A DNA stretch of 64,000 nucleotides, taken from contig OY783201.1 of NCBI GenBank assembly GCA_963678675.1, forward strand, positions 20,205,769 to 20,269,768. Reading direction: 5' to 3'. This document shows positions 23,201 through 33,969 of the stretch, in pieces. Within the stretch, counting starts at the first letter, position 1; each line of letters starts with the position of its first letter. Under the pieces are notes generated by a model, which was not told the origin of the DNA, did no database searches, and saw only the letters and a program-made list of their open reading frames with translations. The position numbers and the translations under genes are program-made. The stretch is from Xiphydria camelus. Lineage: Eukaryota > Arthropoda > Insecta > Hymenoptera > Xiphydriidae.

Positions 23201-25512
23201 CTACTCGTCTCCTTGACAACGCCATGGTGGGGTAGATAGAAGACGGATGATTCTACCGCTGGTGGAACGCATGCTTGACGCATGTGTCCTAGCTGCTCGT
23301 ATTCTCGTAAGAACTCTGAATACGCTTCCTTTAGTCGCGTGTCTCGGGCGAAGCGTCATTCCATATGTTCGAGCATACGGCGAGCTGGAGTTCGCGAGTC
23401 TCCGAACACTACCGATGGCTCCTTGATTGGTAGACGAACGGTATATCGTCCAGACAAATCACGAGACACTGTGTTCATGAAGTGTTGTTCACATTGCTCG
23501 TCCTCTGGCGAGAGTGTGACTGGTAGGGAGATTTCCTCTTGCTTCCAGAACCGCTGCATGAGATCCAGTAGCTCGTGATCCAGGCAGCAGTGGGAATCTT
23601 GTACGTTGGCGTGGTGCGCTGAAACTGCTGCTCGTGGCAGGATTGAGCCGCACAGCACCCAGCCGAATTTGGTTTCTAGAGCAATTGGTGTGCCGGGCGT
23701 GCCCTCACGTCGGCCGGTGAGGAGGACGCGACTAAAAACGTCTACTCCTAGGATGATGTCGACTTGTCCTGGCTGGTCGAATGTCGAGTCCGCTAAAGTA
23801 AGGTCGCTAAGATGGGGCCAATTCTCCTTCGGAACCCGGCGCGACGGGAGGAAACCTGTTAGCCGTGATAATACGAAGGCTTCGATCTGGAGAGAGAAAT
23901 CTGATGAGAAGCATGATTGCACGATACATGAAATGATGCCACGTGTTGTTTCAGATTATTGAGCTCCAACGCCAGTGATTGGGATAGCCGCGGCGTGACG
24001 TCGAGACAATTTGAGATGCTGAGTAAGACGTTCCGAGGCGAAGGAGGTTTCTGCTCCTATGTCGAGCAGAGCTCGAGCTATTATAGAATCTCCGGTCTTG
24101 GAGTTCGCGACGATGACATTGGCTGTCGCGAGAAGAATCGGAAAACGATGGATCAACGCTGGCTGCGCTGAGTGACTCGCTACGGAGGCGCCGTTACTCG
24201 CACTGGGAACGGTGCCTGTGGAGGGATTGGCAATGATCGTTGACTGAGGCGTCTCCGAAGTAGACGCTTGATGAATGGACGTGTGATGTTTGCCGTTGCA
24301 AACTTGACAACGTCGGGGAGAAGGGCACTCCTTGAGTTGGTGGAGTCCCAGACAATTGAAGCACAGATTGCTCCGATTGATGATATTTTTACGCTCATTG
24401 ATAGACTTGCTTCGATACTCTGGGCATGAGAAAAGGTAGTGCTTACCCTTGCAGCCGACACAGGTTACCTCCTTGGTCTGCGTGGTGTGCGCTTTGACCG
24501 TTGCCTTTGTTCGCGATGAGATGGTCGTCTTCGGCTTCAGTGGAGAATCGACCATTGCTGGGGATGATCCGGAGTCCGAATACAGAGCTGCTTGTCGTAG
24601 GTAGAAAAGGATCTTCTCGTAGTTGGGCATCAACGTATCCGTTAATGTCCTCTCCCATTCGCGTAAAGTAACCTTGTCGAGTTTGGTTTCGATGAGGCGA
24701 ACGAGCAGAGAATCCCACTGTTGCACGGGTTCTCCAAGTGACTTGAGCGCTCGAACGTGTTGCTGGACGGTATTAATCAATTGACGGAGTCCGCTGTCAG
24801 AGTCCTTTCTAATCACGGGAATCTCGAAGAGTAGATCGATGTGGCGCCTGATGATAACCCTGTTGTTGTCGTACGTGGTTTTTAAGAGGTTCCACGCTTC
24901 CGTGTAATTATCTTCTGTCGTTTCAAAGGACTCGATGACTTTGGCAGCCTCGTCAATGAGAGCCGACCGCAGATACTGCAGCCGTTGTACATTTGACAGA
25001 CCCTGATGCTTGTCTATCATTGTTGAAAATGCGTCTTGGAACGCCAGCCAGTTTTCGAACTTACCGTCGAACTTCGGTAAATCGATCTTTGGGAGTTTGA
25101 CATTGGTGTCTTGGCGGGCTCTCACCGATCCTGATGATGATGCTCATGATGCTTGCTGACTTCCGTTCTGCTCCACCGTCTGGTTGGACTGTGGACGAAG
25201 GGAGGCGAGTAGGTTGCGCATGGCTACTTGAGCGATGGCATACTGTTCTTCGCACTCCGAGGGCAAGTCATCGGCGAAATACGGCAATTTATCGAGCTCC
25301 GTTCGTTCACTGACTGAGGCCTTGACACGGATCGCTATGAGCGCAGCTTCATTGTCTTGAAACTTGCTCCTGTGACCATCTAGCATGCGTAGACGTGTCT
25401 CGATTTGGTTGGTGTCGATCTTCGCAGGGCCGAGTTTCTGTAGATTTTCTACAGCACGCGTGATCCGACCGAAGATCGTGTTCTGCACTTCAATGAGTTC
25501 TCGTGACTCCAT
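20242..25512 (-). pseudogene. BEL/Pao gag-pol, one frame with five in-frame stops
   Basis: 1,757 codons in a single frame from ATG at 25512. Gag is followed by knuckles CVGCKGKHYLFSC, CFNCLGLHQLKEC and CQVCNGKHHTSIH (about 24450-24270). The protease DIGAETSF is near 24055. The reverse transcriptase has YVDDVLSGADD near 22815. RNase H ends near 22080. The integrase has an H-H-C-C zinc region (CTLHGGTQ, CVVC), VDYAGPF, SDCGRNFVGA and HFGGKWEAG (DDE). Stops lie at 25144-25146 (TGA), 23956-23958 (TAA), 23356-23358 (TGA), 22519-22521 (TAA) and 22153-22155 (TAA). I see no frameshift. As read, the copy cannot make the full polyprotein. Confidence 0.9.
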
Positions 25513-25664
25513 GGTGTTGTTATCGATGCACGCACGATAGGGCGAGAGTCAAACACTGTCCGAAGAGTCACTGAATTACCGGGTATTACCGTACGATCGC
25601 GGAGCTTAGATTCGCGACAATCGAAGGTGAATACTCGCGGACTAGTTTGATTCCGTAGGTGGAA

Positions 25665-25681
25665 TCCGGCTCGAAGGACCA
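25665..25681 (-). promoter_or_regulatory. BEL primer binding site, tRNA-Tyr type
   Basis: The plus strand reads TCCGGCTCGAAGGACCA, equal to the 3' end of eukaryotic tRNA-Tyr including CCA, so the element RNA would pair with that tRNA. It is seven bases from the LTR edge at 25689. Confidence 0.75.
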
Positions 25682-25688
25682 AAAATAA

Positions 25689-26041
25689 TGTACGGGGAAA
25701 GAGTGAACTGCCGTGATTACTTCGTTTAACAAATATTAGGTTTTATTCAAACTAAAATCAGGGCACTAAAAACGGATTATCATAACGGATTAATGCGAGA
25801 AACTGAAATTCGTGGCGAAGATCGAAGTACATGCACGCGAGACTATCGTTACAATGACGACGGAAAAAACAAATCTGTTTATTTTAACACTGGTCGCGAT
25901 GACGCTGAGGCTCGACTTTGTTTAACACTATATTCGACTAGATCGTGGTGGCGTTGAGATTTACCGCAAGGCGGTATTGCAAGAATTCGACTGGCTTCAC
26001 GAAACAAGCGATTACGTTCGCAGCCCATGCTTGTCAGAACA
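25689..26041 (-). repeat. BEL 5' LTR
   Basis: 353 bp, the same sequence as 19810-20162. No difference was found on reading both through. Confidence 0.95.
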
Positions 26042-26046
26042 CAGCT

Positions 26047-27480
26047 AAAATTATAAAAGCCTATGATTTCATTCAGATTCAGTCTGTTCTTCTTTGTTTT
26101 GGTATTTACTGCAGATTGTAACTGTATGTTCCCTGCAAATCGCTTTAGAACAGTCAGCACATCTTGAAGTTGTTTTCCTATTTTTACTTCGGGGGCAATA
26201 AGAGCATTTCATTCTTTCTCTAGGCTGTAGTGTTTCTGCTGCTTCTTCTTCCTTATTCGCAAGCTCAGCTTGTCGCTTTACTTATAGTCTCAGTAATGTT
26301 GGTAATGTTTTAATTGAAGCACGGTTTACCAAGTGAGGCTTAATTAGTTCGGTGCTCAAACGCCTTAGAAATATACGCCGTGCTATTTTAATGTTAGTAT
26401 TGGAGAAATATATTATCTAATTGTTTATTCCAGCTATGTGTTCATCAACGAAAAAAATATTGTAATTGGCCATCTGCAGCTTATCCTTGAAACAGAAAAA
26501 TTGGCTTTCATTTGATCAACGGTTAAGTTATAGAATGTTATAACCTCCGGCTTCGATTCTTCACCAGAACATTAATCGATTGTAACAGTTTGGTGAAACG
26601 TAGATAGCATAAGAACGTTTTTGTTTTTCTTTGGCATATAAGATAGTAGCAAACAGTCTTTACCGTAACCAAAAACACTGCTCTTCAATGGTCTTCTTTT
26701 TCCAGTTACGAAGAGAGGAGGAAGTTGAGGCTTATTCTTTCTAATGGGTCCCACCAGAGTTAATTTGCAGTTATGGAGAAAATTCTCTGCTAATGGCACA
26801 GAAGCAAACCAATTGTCGCAAGTAATATTTTTGCCAGTATTGGCAACTGATTCTATCATACGCTTTACGACACTGTTTGGAGAATTATCTAGTTGGAAAG
26901 GCCCTTCCGGTTGTTTTCCGGCATATATTTCCAATTTTGTGGTATAAAAAGTGCGGGAATCAACCAGTGCAAAGATTTGTATGCCGTTTACTTGGAATGT
27001 ACAGTGCTCCCTGGCTAATTCGCTCCCTACGTAATTCGCCGCGTGAGGGAAGAGATGTCCCCCACTTGACTCGTGACGACATGCGCAAATTGATGCGCCG
27101 GAGAGGCCGGTTAGGTTGTTTCAAAAAGCGCGCGTTAATCAACTTGCGATCCTTCTCGCACACTCCTGCTGTCTCTGTCTTAGCCACGCCTCTTGCGAGC
27201 ACAGTGGGGGCCCTGTCTAGTTCGCAATTCTTAGAATTCTCAGTCCCACTACGGGCGAATTAGCCAGGGAGCACTGTACTGGCGAAAACTACATTTCCCG
27301 CGGAAACCTTCAAGCATCTCATCAATGCAGCAATATTCTCCAACTTGATAAGCTCTGTTACAGTTTTTGATCAAATCTTTAAACACCTTTCTTATTGGAG
27401 CAAGTTTATCATACTTGTCTTTCGGCCCGGTCGAGAATGTTATCAAAACGTAATGCACGTAGTAGAGTATAAAAACGGCA
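26047..27480 (-). pseudogene. piggyBac transposase, copy 2, decayed
   Basis: The minus strand from right to left has DKLAPIRKVFKDLI and GEYCCIDEMLEGFRGKCSFR (27458-27277, with the first core Asp), then after a TA-flanked insertion GIQIFALVDSRTFY (one frameshift near 26980), LEIYAGKQPEGPF and ITCDNWFASVPLAENF (26934-26572, second Asp). The C-terminal Cys-rich domain is at about 26200-26060 (CSYCPRSKN, CADCSKAICREH). The N-terminal third is missing and several frame breaks separate the pieces. The Cys-rich tail would bind the element ends. Confidence 0.8.
27002..27276. mobile_element. 275-bp TA-flanked MITE
   Basis: Inverted ends CAGTGCTCCCTGGCTAATTC flanked by TA (27000-27001, 27277-27278). 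Removing it restores the piggyBac frame ...KCSFRQ-YIPSK, which fixes the boundaries. The TA site suggests mobilisation by a Tc1/mariner-type enzyme. Confidence 0.85.
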
Positions 27481-27488
27481 TTTTGACA

Positions 27489-27722
27489 TCACTGTACGAA
27501 AACACTCTGGAGCTGTCCCATCCGTAGCCCAAAGGTTTGCTTTTTGTCAACGGCTCCATGCTGCTTGCCTGTGATAACCTCACTCAGTAGCAAACATTTG
27601 TGACATCTTACACTTAAGGTAGACCCAAATCCTTGACATCTTTCACCTTCGCAATTTTCCAAGGAAAGTACTTCCTTACAGGATGAACACCATAGCCCTT
27701 GGCTAAGAATTTTTAACGACAC
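27489..27722 (-). pseudogene. Cys-rich transposon-like fragment (possibly Mutator-like)
   Basis: The minus frame has LWCSSCKEVLSLENC and TLSVRCHKCLLLSEV, two C-x2-C pairs separated by about 30 residues, followed by TGKQH. This resembles the N-terminal zinc-ribbon region of an insect Mutator-like transposase, but that is recollection of a family pattern and not a search result. No catalytic domain follows, because piggyBac sequence begins at 27480. Confidence 0.4.
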
Positions 27723-28046
27723 AATACGTTCATCACTGGCATCATCAATTGATCATTGCGAATCACGTGACTTTGACAGGACGCCATATTATTAAGGGGG
27801 CATACAAAGATTATTTTTTCATTAGAATATACAAGTTCGTGGTGTTTATTCCCAGTTTTTCAAGCTTCTATTTGGTTTTACTCTTTATTTGTATATTAGT
27901 TAACAATATATCTCTCTAAGTGAATATTATTTATCACTCCAAGGAGACGTGAAATCGCGATACGACGCGAAAACTCAAATTATAGACAATGTTGATCCCT
28001 ATTCCCTCAGTGTCCTCTATTCCCTATTCATTAAAGACACGTATTA
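27723..28046. other. Unassigned spacer
   Basis: AT-rich, no supported gene or repeat. Confidence 0.4.
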
Positions 28047-28195
28047 AGATATTATTTAAAGAAAGACACGTTTAATCGTTAGCCATCTTTTATTCCCACT
28101 AGTATGCAAAAGTATAGCATATAAACATAGTTAAATCCTTAATGTATAGAGTGCGCTCTGTGCCAACGCGCGATAATATAAATCTAATCTTAACA
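28047..28195 (-). repeat. copia 3' LTR
   Basis: Shares 149 bp with 33821-33969. The boundary at 28047 is where the similarity begins. Confidence 0.8.
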
Positions 28196-28334
28196 CCACC
28201 TCTCAATTTCAAGTGCGTGAAGCCAAATAATACTGTTATTGCGAAACTAGACTGATAAGGAACATTGAATACTTACACACATTTGGAATTGACAGTGTTC
28301 ATAATATCACTCATTAGTAATTATTATTTCTTGT

Positions 28335-31300
28335 TTATCTTAGATTTAGTAGATCAATAGACTTTTGGTACTTGTGAACGGACAATGGTTTAGTGAGCAC
28401 ATCAGCCGTATTTTCCTCACTTTGAACATAGCTTATTTCAACAATATCTTTTTGAACAATATCTTCAATAAAGTGAACTTTAATATCGATGTGCTTAGAT
28501 CTCTTACTGTTTTCATAACTCTCAATTAGCTTAATAGTTCTTTGATTATCGATAAGTAAATGACAATCTAAGTTTAAATCTTCAAGAACTCCTTTAACAT
28601 AAATCATTTCAGTCATAGCCAATGCAGCGGCAACATACTCGGCCTCAGCCGTAGACAAAGCAACAGTAGGTTGTTTCCTCGACAACCATGAAATCAAATT
28701 TCCACAATAAAAGATTACAGCTCCACTCACACTTTTCCTGTCACTTCTGTCACCCCCCCCAGTTTACGTTTGTGTATCCTGTCAAATCATTTCTTTCACG
28801 ACGTTTGTAAGTCAATTTTTTGTCTCTTGTTGCCTTCAGATATTTCAAGATTCTTTTTGCTGCTTTCCACAGCTCGTCTGTTTGTTTATCAAGATATCTG
28901 CTTAAATAACTTGTTGCAAATGTTATATCTGGTCTTGTCATCAATGATATATACATAAGAGAACCTATGAGTTCCCTGTAAGGTACATCCACAATCTCTG
29001 CTTCAGTGTTTGAATTAAAATCTTGTTCCATTGGAGTATTGGCTCCTTTGCAGTCTGTCATATTGAATTTTTTCAGTGCTTTGTTTATTAATTTAGTTTG
29101 ATTTATCGTCAGCTCGTCGTCAGTTCTGTGAGAATCCATTCCTAAGAATGTTTTGATTTCTCCCATATCTTTGGCATTGAATTCTTCTTTTAATTTATTA
29201 ATTATGTATTTTCCCTGACCAATTACTAGAATATCGCCCACAAATACGAGTAACCAAGCATCTTTTCCAATGTGCTGACAAAAGTTGTGTTTGGATTGTG
29301 TAAAGCCATTTTTTGCCATAAACTCGTGAAATTTCTCATTCCAACAACGAGGCGATTCTTTGAGTCCATACAGAGCCTTTTTTAGTTTAAGTACTTTTCC
29401 TTCTTTTGGTGTTAATCCATCTGGGTATTTTATGTAAATCTCAGTCTTTAACCCTTAAATGCATGATTTTTTGTTTAAAAATAAAAAAATGAAAAACTGG
29501 AAGATTTTACAAAACTAATACAGGGAGAAATAAAAATAAAAATTATATTTCACTTTGAACCGTTTTTTTTTCGAAAAAAGGGTATGTAGCCAAATGGCAA
29601 CATCATGCATTAAGTACATAGTATGACATTACATTACGTGTGAAATTTTTTGACACAATTATTACGTTTATTGAAACATAATTCTACATCGCACTTCTCA
29701 CACTTGGTATAGTTAAGTCCTTTGCAGTTAGGCAGCTTGCATTTCATTTTCTTATTCCGTTGCTCGCCGGTTGTCTGCAGACTGGGAAATGTCAATAATA
29801 CAGTGACATGAGCGCCATGTACCAACAAATGCTTATAGCCTATTATAAAGCAGTACGTAGCCCAACGGACACTCTATGCAGCTAGTCGATATTTGCTCTA
29901 GTGTGAGTTTGAAAGGTATAGTAGGCAGTGTGTTGCCGAAAAGCAACAATATACATTTAAGGGTTAAGTCTCCATTCAAGAATGCCGTAGGAACATCCAA
30001 TTATTTAATCTCTAAATTTTCTTGGACTGCTTTGCTCAGTAAGGATCTCACTGTTTGAATTCTGGCCACTGGAGCATAAATGTTTTGATTAGTTTCTTCC
30101 TGGAAACCTTTGGCAACAAGTCTAGCCTTTTTAGTTCCATCCTGTTTAGTTTTAAACACCCATTTAGTGTCAATTGGCCTTTTATTTTGAGGCGTTGGTG
30201 TCGCTTTCCATATACCTAGTTTTTCATGAGCTTCAAGTTCCTTTTTTATGGCTTCTTTCCATTCATCACTTTCGTTTATAGCTTCTGTGTAACTCTGTGG
30301 ATCTTCACTCATCAAACAATAAACTTCGTGCAATTTGTAATCAGATAATTTTTGTGGATTCTTTATTCGTCTACCAAATCTTGTTGTTCTCTTTTGAGTT
30401 TGAGTTGTGTCATTTGATTTCTCTGGATTCTCGTTTCTGTCGACATCTTTGGCATTGTTTCCCTGTTTCAAAAGATCAATTCGCTCATCTGTGTCATTTA
30501 GTTCAGTTTCGGATGCACGAGATATAACTGTGGGCTCGTTTTCTTTATTTTCATACATTATCACTCTTTCACATCTAATATCATCGATACTTATATCATT
30601 TATTGTATTTTCATCGTATCATGTTTTAGTTTCATCAAATCTTACATCTCTTGAAACAATTATTTCATTTGTCTCCGGATTCCATAGTCGATAGCCTACT
30701 CCAGCGTAACCAACAATTCTCTTAGCTCTTGTGCTCTCTTTTCTAATTTATCTCTCCCCTTGGGAGTATAACTGCCCATGCTCTTGCTCCAAAAGCTCTA
30801 AGTCTGCTTAAATCAATTGATCCAAAAAATACTTCAGCTGGTATCTGATTATTTATTGCTTTAGATGGTGATCTGTTTAATTGATAAGCTGCACATTTAA
30901 TTGCTTCGCCCCACAGTTGTTTTGGAAGGTTGCTGTCAATCATCATGGCTCTCATTTTATTACACAATGTTGCATTTAGCCTCTCTGCGACACCATTCTC
31001 TTGTGGAGTGCCTGGTATGGTGTACTCGATTTGTATTCCTTTTCCAATGCAATAATTCTTTAATTTTTCTGCTGTGAACTCTCCACCATTATCACATCGA
31101 ATCCTTTTAACTCTGTTACCTGATTGTCTATTAACTTGTCTGTAGCTTGTGATTTAGTTTGTAAAGTAAATACTACAGTGAAATGGGAGTAGTCGTCAGT
31201 TATAGTTTGATAGCATCTGTCTCCGTCTATAGTCTCTGTCTTAAATGATCCAGCTAAGTCAGTATGAAGTAGCTCTGTAATCATGTGTGATCTTGGTTTT

Positions 31301-31527
31301 GTTATTGGTTTGAAGGGAAGTCTGTTTGCTTTGCCCTCCATGCATGCACTGCACACGCCATCACTGAAAGGTAAATTCATTAATTTTAAACTGTTGCGAT
31401 TTAAATGATCTAATCTTTTATGCCAAATATCTTCGTTGTTAGTTTTGCTCATCATACAGTAATCATCTGGCTCAATTATATCTGACATTTCAAGATAAAT
31501 AGTTTACCAATTAATTTAGCATATATA
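28335..31527 (-). pseudogene. copia integrase, reverse transcriptase and RNase H, broken
   Basis: 31488-31060 has a pre-integrase zinc region (HKRLDHLN, CSACMEGK) and core start (LLHTDLAG, DDYSHFTVVF). 30967-30743 has LWGEAIKCAAYQLNRSPSKA. 30564-30001 has the reverse transcriptase start (KRPIDTKWVFKTKQDG, ARLVAKGF). 29319-28750 has LLVFVGDILV, where copia normally has YVDD, and PYRELIGSLMYI. 28730-28335 is RNase H (STAEAEYVAAA, DNQRTIKLIES). Frame breaks occur near 31060, 30740 and 28750, plus the TTAA insertion. Confidence 0.8.
29452..29963. mobile_element. 512-bp TTAA element carrying a piggyBac Cys-rich tail
   Basis: Inverted ends CCCTTAAATG(C/T)AT flanked by TTAA (29448-29451, 29964-29967). 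It interrupts the copia reverse transcriptase. Inside, on the minus strand at about 29740-29634, is a Cys-rich segment KCKLPNCKGLNYTKCEKCDV, like the C-terminal Cys-rich domain of piggyBac transposases. It is a deletion derivative that kept both ends and only the extreme C-terminal coding region. Confidence 0.85.
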
Positions 31528-32442
31528 CAGGGTGGACCAGGTTAAACGTCATTTTTTTATATGTGATAGAACAACAACAAAAAAGTACTCATAAGAAAAT
31601 TTTTTTCAAAAATGTTTCCTAACAAAGATACAGGGTGTCAAAGTTTCGAAAAAAAATGGTTTTCTCATCATAACTTCTAAACTACTTGATCGATTTCCAT
31701 GAAATTTCGCACACAGGCTAATGTAGAACAGCTCTAAACAATAATTAAATAATTTTTTAAAATTCTCCAGTGGCGTAGATACTAGGGGCCGGTACCCCCC
31801 TTTCCCCCTCCCAATCTTCGGCGCCACTGGATATTTTGCAAAGAAACTTTAATTATTTCACATTTCCCGTTTAATTTAGAGAAAAAAATCACCCTTGCAA
31901 ATTTTTGATTTATGGCTTCGTTTTTGAGATATTTATTTTAATTGATAGGGTTGCGAGCAGGCCAAAGCTAGGTTGAACTTCATTAATTGTGATATGTGAT
32001 AGAGCAAAAAAAAAATAGATTCTCAAGAAAAAAATCTCAAAAACGAAGTCACAAATCAAACATTTGCAAGGGTGATTTTTTTCTTTAAATTAAACGGGGA
32101 ATGCAATAATTAAATTTTCTTTGCAAAATATCCAGTGGCGCCGAAGATTGGGAAGGGGGAAAGGGGGGTACCGGCCCCCAGTATCTACGCCACTGGAGAA
32201 TCAAAACAAATTATTTAACTATTACTTAGAGCTATACGACATTAGCCTGTGTGCGAAATTTCATGTAAATCGATCCAGTGGCTTAGAAGTTATGATGAGA
32301 AAACCATTTTTTTTTCGAAACTTTGACACCCTGTATCTTTGTTAGGAAGCATTTTTGAAAAAAATTTTCTTATGAAAGCCTACTTTTTTTTGTTGTTCTA
32401 TCACATATCGAAAAAAAATGACGTTTAACCTGGTCCACCCTG
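31528..32442. mobile_element. 915-bp foldback element, TA-flanked
   Basis: Inverted ends CAGGGTGGACCAGGTTAAAC with TA on both sides (31526-31527, 32443-32444). The arms stay complementary through most of the length, meeting near 31940-32020. Removing it joins copia frames ...NENSII and AKLIGKLFIL. It has no transposase; the TA site suggests a mariner-type source. Confidence 0.85.
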
Positions 32443-33669
32443 TATAATAGAATTTTCATTATTTGATATCTCGACTACGTTATTCTCAAATGTTACTCTT
32501 AAATTTTTATTATGTAATCGTCTGACTGATAATAAATTATGAGCTAAATCTTTTACAATTAATGCTTCAATTGTCAAAATTGTATCTAAATGTTTAAGTC
32601 TTATTTTTCCTTTTTGATTACTTGTCAGGTAGGTACTGACCATTTGCAACTCTAATTTTTATTTCTTTTTCTGAGTTACTAATTTCAGTCATATACTTCT
32701 TAAATTCATCTCTCACTAAGTGCTCTATTACACCAGAGTCTATCACAAAGCTTATAATACCTGTATCACTATCGTTTTCAATATCATTTGGTTCGCAATC
32801 AGCAGCCATTGCCATCTCGAAGTTGTAAGCATGTGATGTATCTGTTAACTGTGCTGATCCCGATGATGTCATTGCGTTGTTGCCTCTACCTCGTCCTGTT
32901 CCTCTACCACCTCTGAAGGGTTGATTCCTGAAGTATCTGCTGCTCTGCATGCCTCTGCCTCCATAGTAATTTTGTTGATTATTTGTTTCATATTGAAATA
33001 ACTTGTGACCTGGTTTGTGACATGTGTGTAGCACGTGATTGTGAAAACATCCTCAGTTGTATGCTTCTCTGTTTTATTTTTCATTTTTATTTCAGCGTCT
33101 AATAGCTTTGTTTTTACAAAACCCATTTTTAGGTTAGTCGTCTCCATGGTCTCAATAGCTGTTATTACTTGTTTATATTCTTCTGGTAATGATGATAGCA
33201 AGTAGTAGATCTTGTCTATCTCTGCTACTTTGTCTCCTGTAGACTCTAATTCGTTGATGATGTTGTCAAAAGTCAAAAAATGATCTTGGAGGTCAGACCC
33301 ACACATTAGATTAATCAGTTTTCTTTTTAAATGCATTTTGTTCATTGTGCTTTTCCTCTCAAATGTGTCCTCAAGTAATTTCATCATCTCAGCGGCTGTT
33401 GTTGCCTTTTTGACGATAGCCAAGTATTTGTCTGTTAAACACTGTGCTATGATTGATTTAGCACGTGCATTCTTTACTGCATCAATTTGTTCAGCGTCAT
33501 CCGTAACAATATCCAATACCTGTCTTTCTTCCAGAATCAATTTTACTCTAAATTTCCAATTTCCAAAGTTCGTTGTCGTGGATAATTGTGGATAGTATAT
33601 AGGGATCATCCCAGCAGTTGCTTGTGTTAAAGTCGCGTTTGTCATGGTATCATTTGCTGTCGTCGCCAT
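32425..33669 (-). pseudogene. copia gag and protease
   Basis: Gag (33669-32869) has NFGNWKFRVKLILEERQV and SLPEEYKQVITAI, typical of UBN2/copia gags. After a frame break the next frame (33034-32618) has a partial knuckle (CHKPGHKLFQ), an Arg/Gly-rich stretch and a protease motif FVIDSGVIEHLV, where the usual residue after DSG is altered. A third frame (32649 down) carries AHNLLSVRRL and ends at the inserted element at 32442. Confidence 0.75.
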
Positions 33670-33790
33670 CGTGTCTTGATTTTTAATCTCTTGATATCTC
33701 TTGAATCCTTACAATTTTGACCGCAGCAATATTTAACTCGATTCTTTAAAATTTTGTTTTTATTGATTTTTTAAATATTTTTTGCCTTGT

Positions 33791-33804
33791 CTGGGCCCAT
33801 AACC
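33791..33804 (-). promoter_or_regulatory. copia primer site, initiator tRNA-Met anticodon arm
   Basis: The plus strand reads CTGGGCCCATAACC, the anticodon-arm sequence of initiator tRNA-Met. Copia elements are known to prime from a half molecule of this tRNA and not from its 3' end. Confidence 0.75.
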
Positions 33805-33820
33805 TTTGTCAGATAATTTT

Positions 33821-33969
33821 AGATATTATTTAAAGAAAGACACGTTTAATCGTTAGCCATCTTTTATTCCCACTAGTATGCAAAAGTATATCATATAAAC
33901 ATAGTTAAATCCTTAATGTATAGAGTGCGCTGTGCGCCAACGCGCGATAATATAAATCTAATCTTAACA
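33821..33969 (-). repeat. copia 5' LTR
   Basis: Partner of 28047-28195. It ends ...CTTAACA at 33969, the TGTTAAG start on the minus strand. The inner edge toward the primer site is uncertain by about 15 bp. Confidence 0.8.

Larger units (their letters stand above)
19810..26041 (-). mobile_element. BEL/Pao LTR retrotransposon, full length, identical LTRs
   Basis: The two LTRs (19810-20162 and 25689-26041, 353 bp each) look identical by eye and are flanked by the 5-bp duplication CAGCT (19805-19809, 26042-26046). A tRNA-Tyr-type primer site follows the 5' LTR. One single frame on the minus strand covers gag, protease, reverse transcriptase, RNase H and integrase, broken only by five stop codons. 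Length is 6,232 bp. The insertion is recent, and it lies inside piggyBac copy 2. Confidence 0.95.
19546..27480 (-). mobile_element. piggyBac element, copy 2, split by BEL
   Basis: The left terminus is TTAA (19546-19549) followed by CCCGCCATTACTCGCGTATG, a piggyBac-type end. Transposase remnants lie at 26047-27458. A BEL/Pao element is inserted at 19810-26041, downstream of the transposase stop. The right terminus is missing: the frame breaks near 27480, where unrelated sequence begins. A 275-bp TA-flanked element is inserted at 27002-27276. Confidence 0.65.
28047..33969 (-). mobile_element. copia LTR retrotransposon carrying two later insertions
   Basis: Direct repeats 28047-28195 and 33821-33969 (149 bp, about three differences by eye) are the LTRs. 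The right LTR may extend some 14 bp further left. A copia-type primer site lies at 33791-33804. The minus strand encodes gag, protease, integrase, reverse transcriptase and RNase H in copia order, with several frame breaks. It is interrupted by a TTAA element (29452-29963) and a TA element (31528-32442). Its right edge abuts the 3' end of a mariner gene. Confidence 0.85.

Noticed and set aside
20242..25512. Stop-codon reassignment or programmed readthrough in BEL
   Set aside because: Both TAA and TGA occur, at five unrelated positions inside conserved domains; nonsense mutation is simpler.
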